23,188 bases of DNA, taken from positions 1-23,188 of IMG/VR virus record IMGVR_UViG_3300031963_000957. One strand, written 5' to 3'. The stretch's first letter is position 1. Every line of letters starts with the position of its first letter. This document shows, piece after piece, positions 23,006 through 23,188 of the stretch. A program made the translations under genes and the position numbers. Source of the DNA: a virus. The notes under the pieces are model-generated. The model had not been told where the DNA came from, ran no database searches, and saw only the letters and a program-made list of their open reading frames with translations.

Positions 23006-23188
23006 AAATGGTCACTGAGACGGAGGCTAAATTGTTGGCTCATGAGCAGATTTGCCTTGAACGCTACAACAGCATAGATCGCTCTTTGCGTGATGGGGAC
23101 AAGCGCATGACAAAGATCGAGTACCTCTTGTATGGGGTGATCGTGTGCGTGTTGTTTGGGCCGGGCGTTGCAGGCGAACTCGTCAAAA
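22993..23188 (+). CDS. Holin-like membrane protein, C-terminus cut by window edge
   Basis: About 65 codons are visible. The ATG at 22993 overlaps the endonuclease gene by 13 bases; an in-frame ATG at 23008 just after that stop is equally possible. The visible protein has a charged helical N-terminus (VTETEAKLLAHEQI then RYNSIDRSLRDGDKRMTKIE) followed by one hydrophobic segment YLLYGVIVCVLFGPGVAGEL. A coiled-coil-then-membrane-helix layout is typical of small holin or XhlA-like lysis proteins and of phage membrane anchors. The position after the fibre section, where lysis genes often begin, supports this. Other small membrane proteins fit equally well. Confidence 0.6.
   Translation, partial: MLDIKMVTETEAKLLAHEQICLERYNSIDRSLRDGDKRMTKIEYLLYGVIVCVLFGPGVAGELVK

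Overview
The window is a stretch of double-stranded DNA from a tailed bacteriophage. Every gene I support lies on the + strand and they are packed almost without gaps. It holds the late structural region: two very large multidomain proteins, a portal, capsid-assembly genes, a major capsid protein, small head-associated proteins, a head-tail adaptor-like protein, three fibre genes, a tail-assembly chaperone-like gene, an HNH endonuclease gene and the start of a holin-like gene. I see no bacterial housekeeping gene, integrase, tRNA gene, CRISPR array or insertion sequence. Terminase, tape measure and sheath genes are absent from this segment. The large portal with a long C-terminal coiled coil, and the adaptor followed directly by fibre genes, suggest a podovirus-like virion; this is inference. 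The Shine-Dalgarno sites (AAGGAG, often fused to the preceding stop codon) suit a Gram-negative, probably proteobacterial, aquatic host, but nothing here fixes the host.

Layout. 1-5621: two giant proteins with the look of phage 'polyvalent' proteins; the first is cut by the left edge. 5625-9896: portal, two tiny genes, a GroES-like co-chaperonin and a scaffold-like protein, many overlapping by 1-11 bases. 9907-12001: two virion-type proteins of unknown role and the HK97-fold major capsid protein, followed by a UUCG hairpin. 12047-13575: a beta-rich small protein and a Lys/Gly-rich repeat protein, closed by a convincing UUCG intrinsic terminator. 13620-15849: two small proteins, the adaptor-like protein carrying what looks like an inserted discoidin-type domain, and a small zinc-finger-like protein. 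15851-21488: three fibre or spike proteins with internal repeats. 21498-23188: tail-assembly chaperone-like protein, two small proteins, an HNH/AP2 endonuclease and a truncated membrane protein.

How the parts fit. Portal, scaffold, major capsid protein and phage GroES-like protein form a capsid-assembly set, the last probably pairing with host GroEL. The adaptor would close the portal vertex and the fibre cluster with its chaperone-like protein would provide host recognition.

The most striking unexplained signal is a short Gly-Gly motif (typically an aromatic residue or Lys, one residue, then Lys/Thr/Glu-Gly-Gly-Ala/Val/Lys). It recurs in at least five proteins: both giants, the 51-residue protein, the 355-residue protein and the 171-residue basic protein. 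Portal and scaffold separately share an N-terminal Asp-Gly-Ser-Ala motif. Both may be virion assembly or cargo signals, but that is a hypothesis. Family names are from memory and no database search was run.
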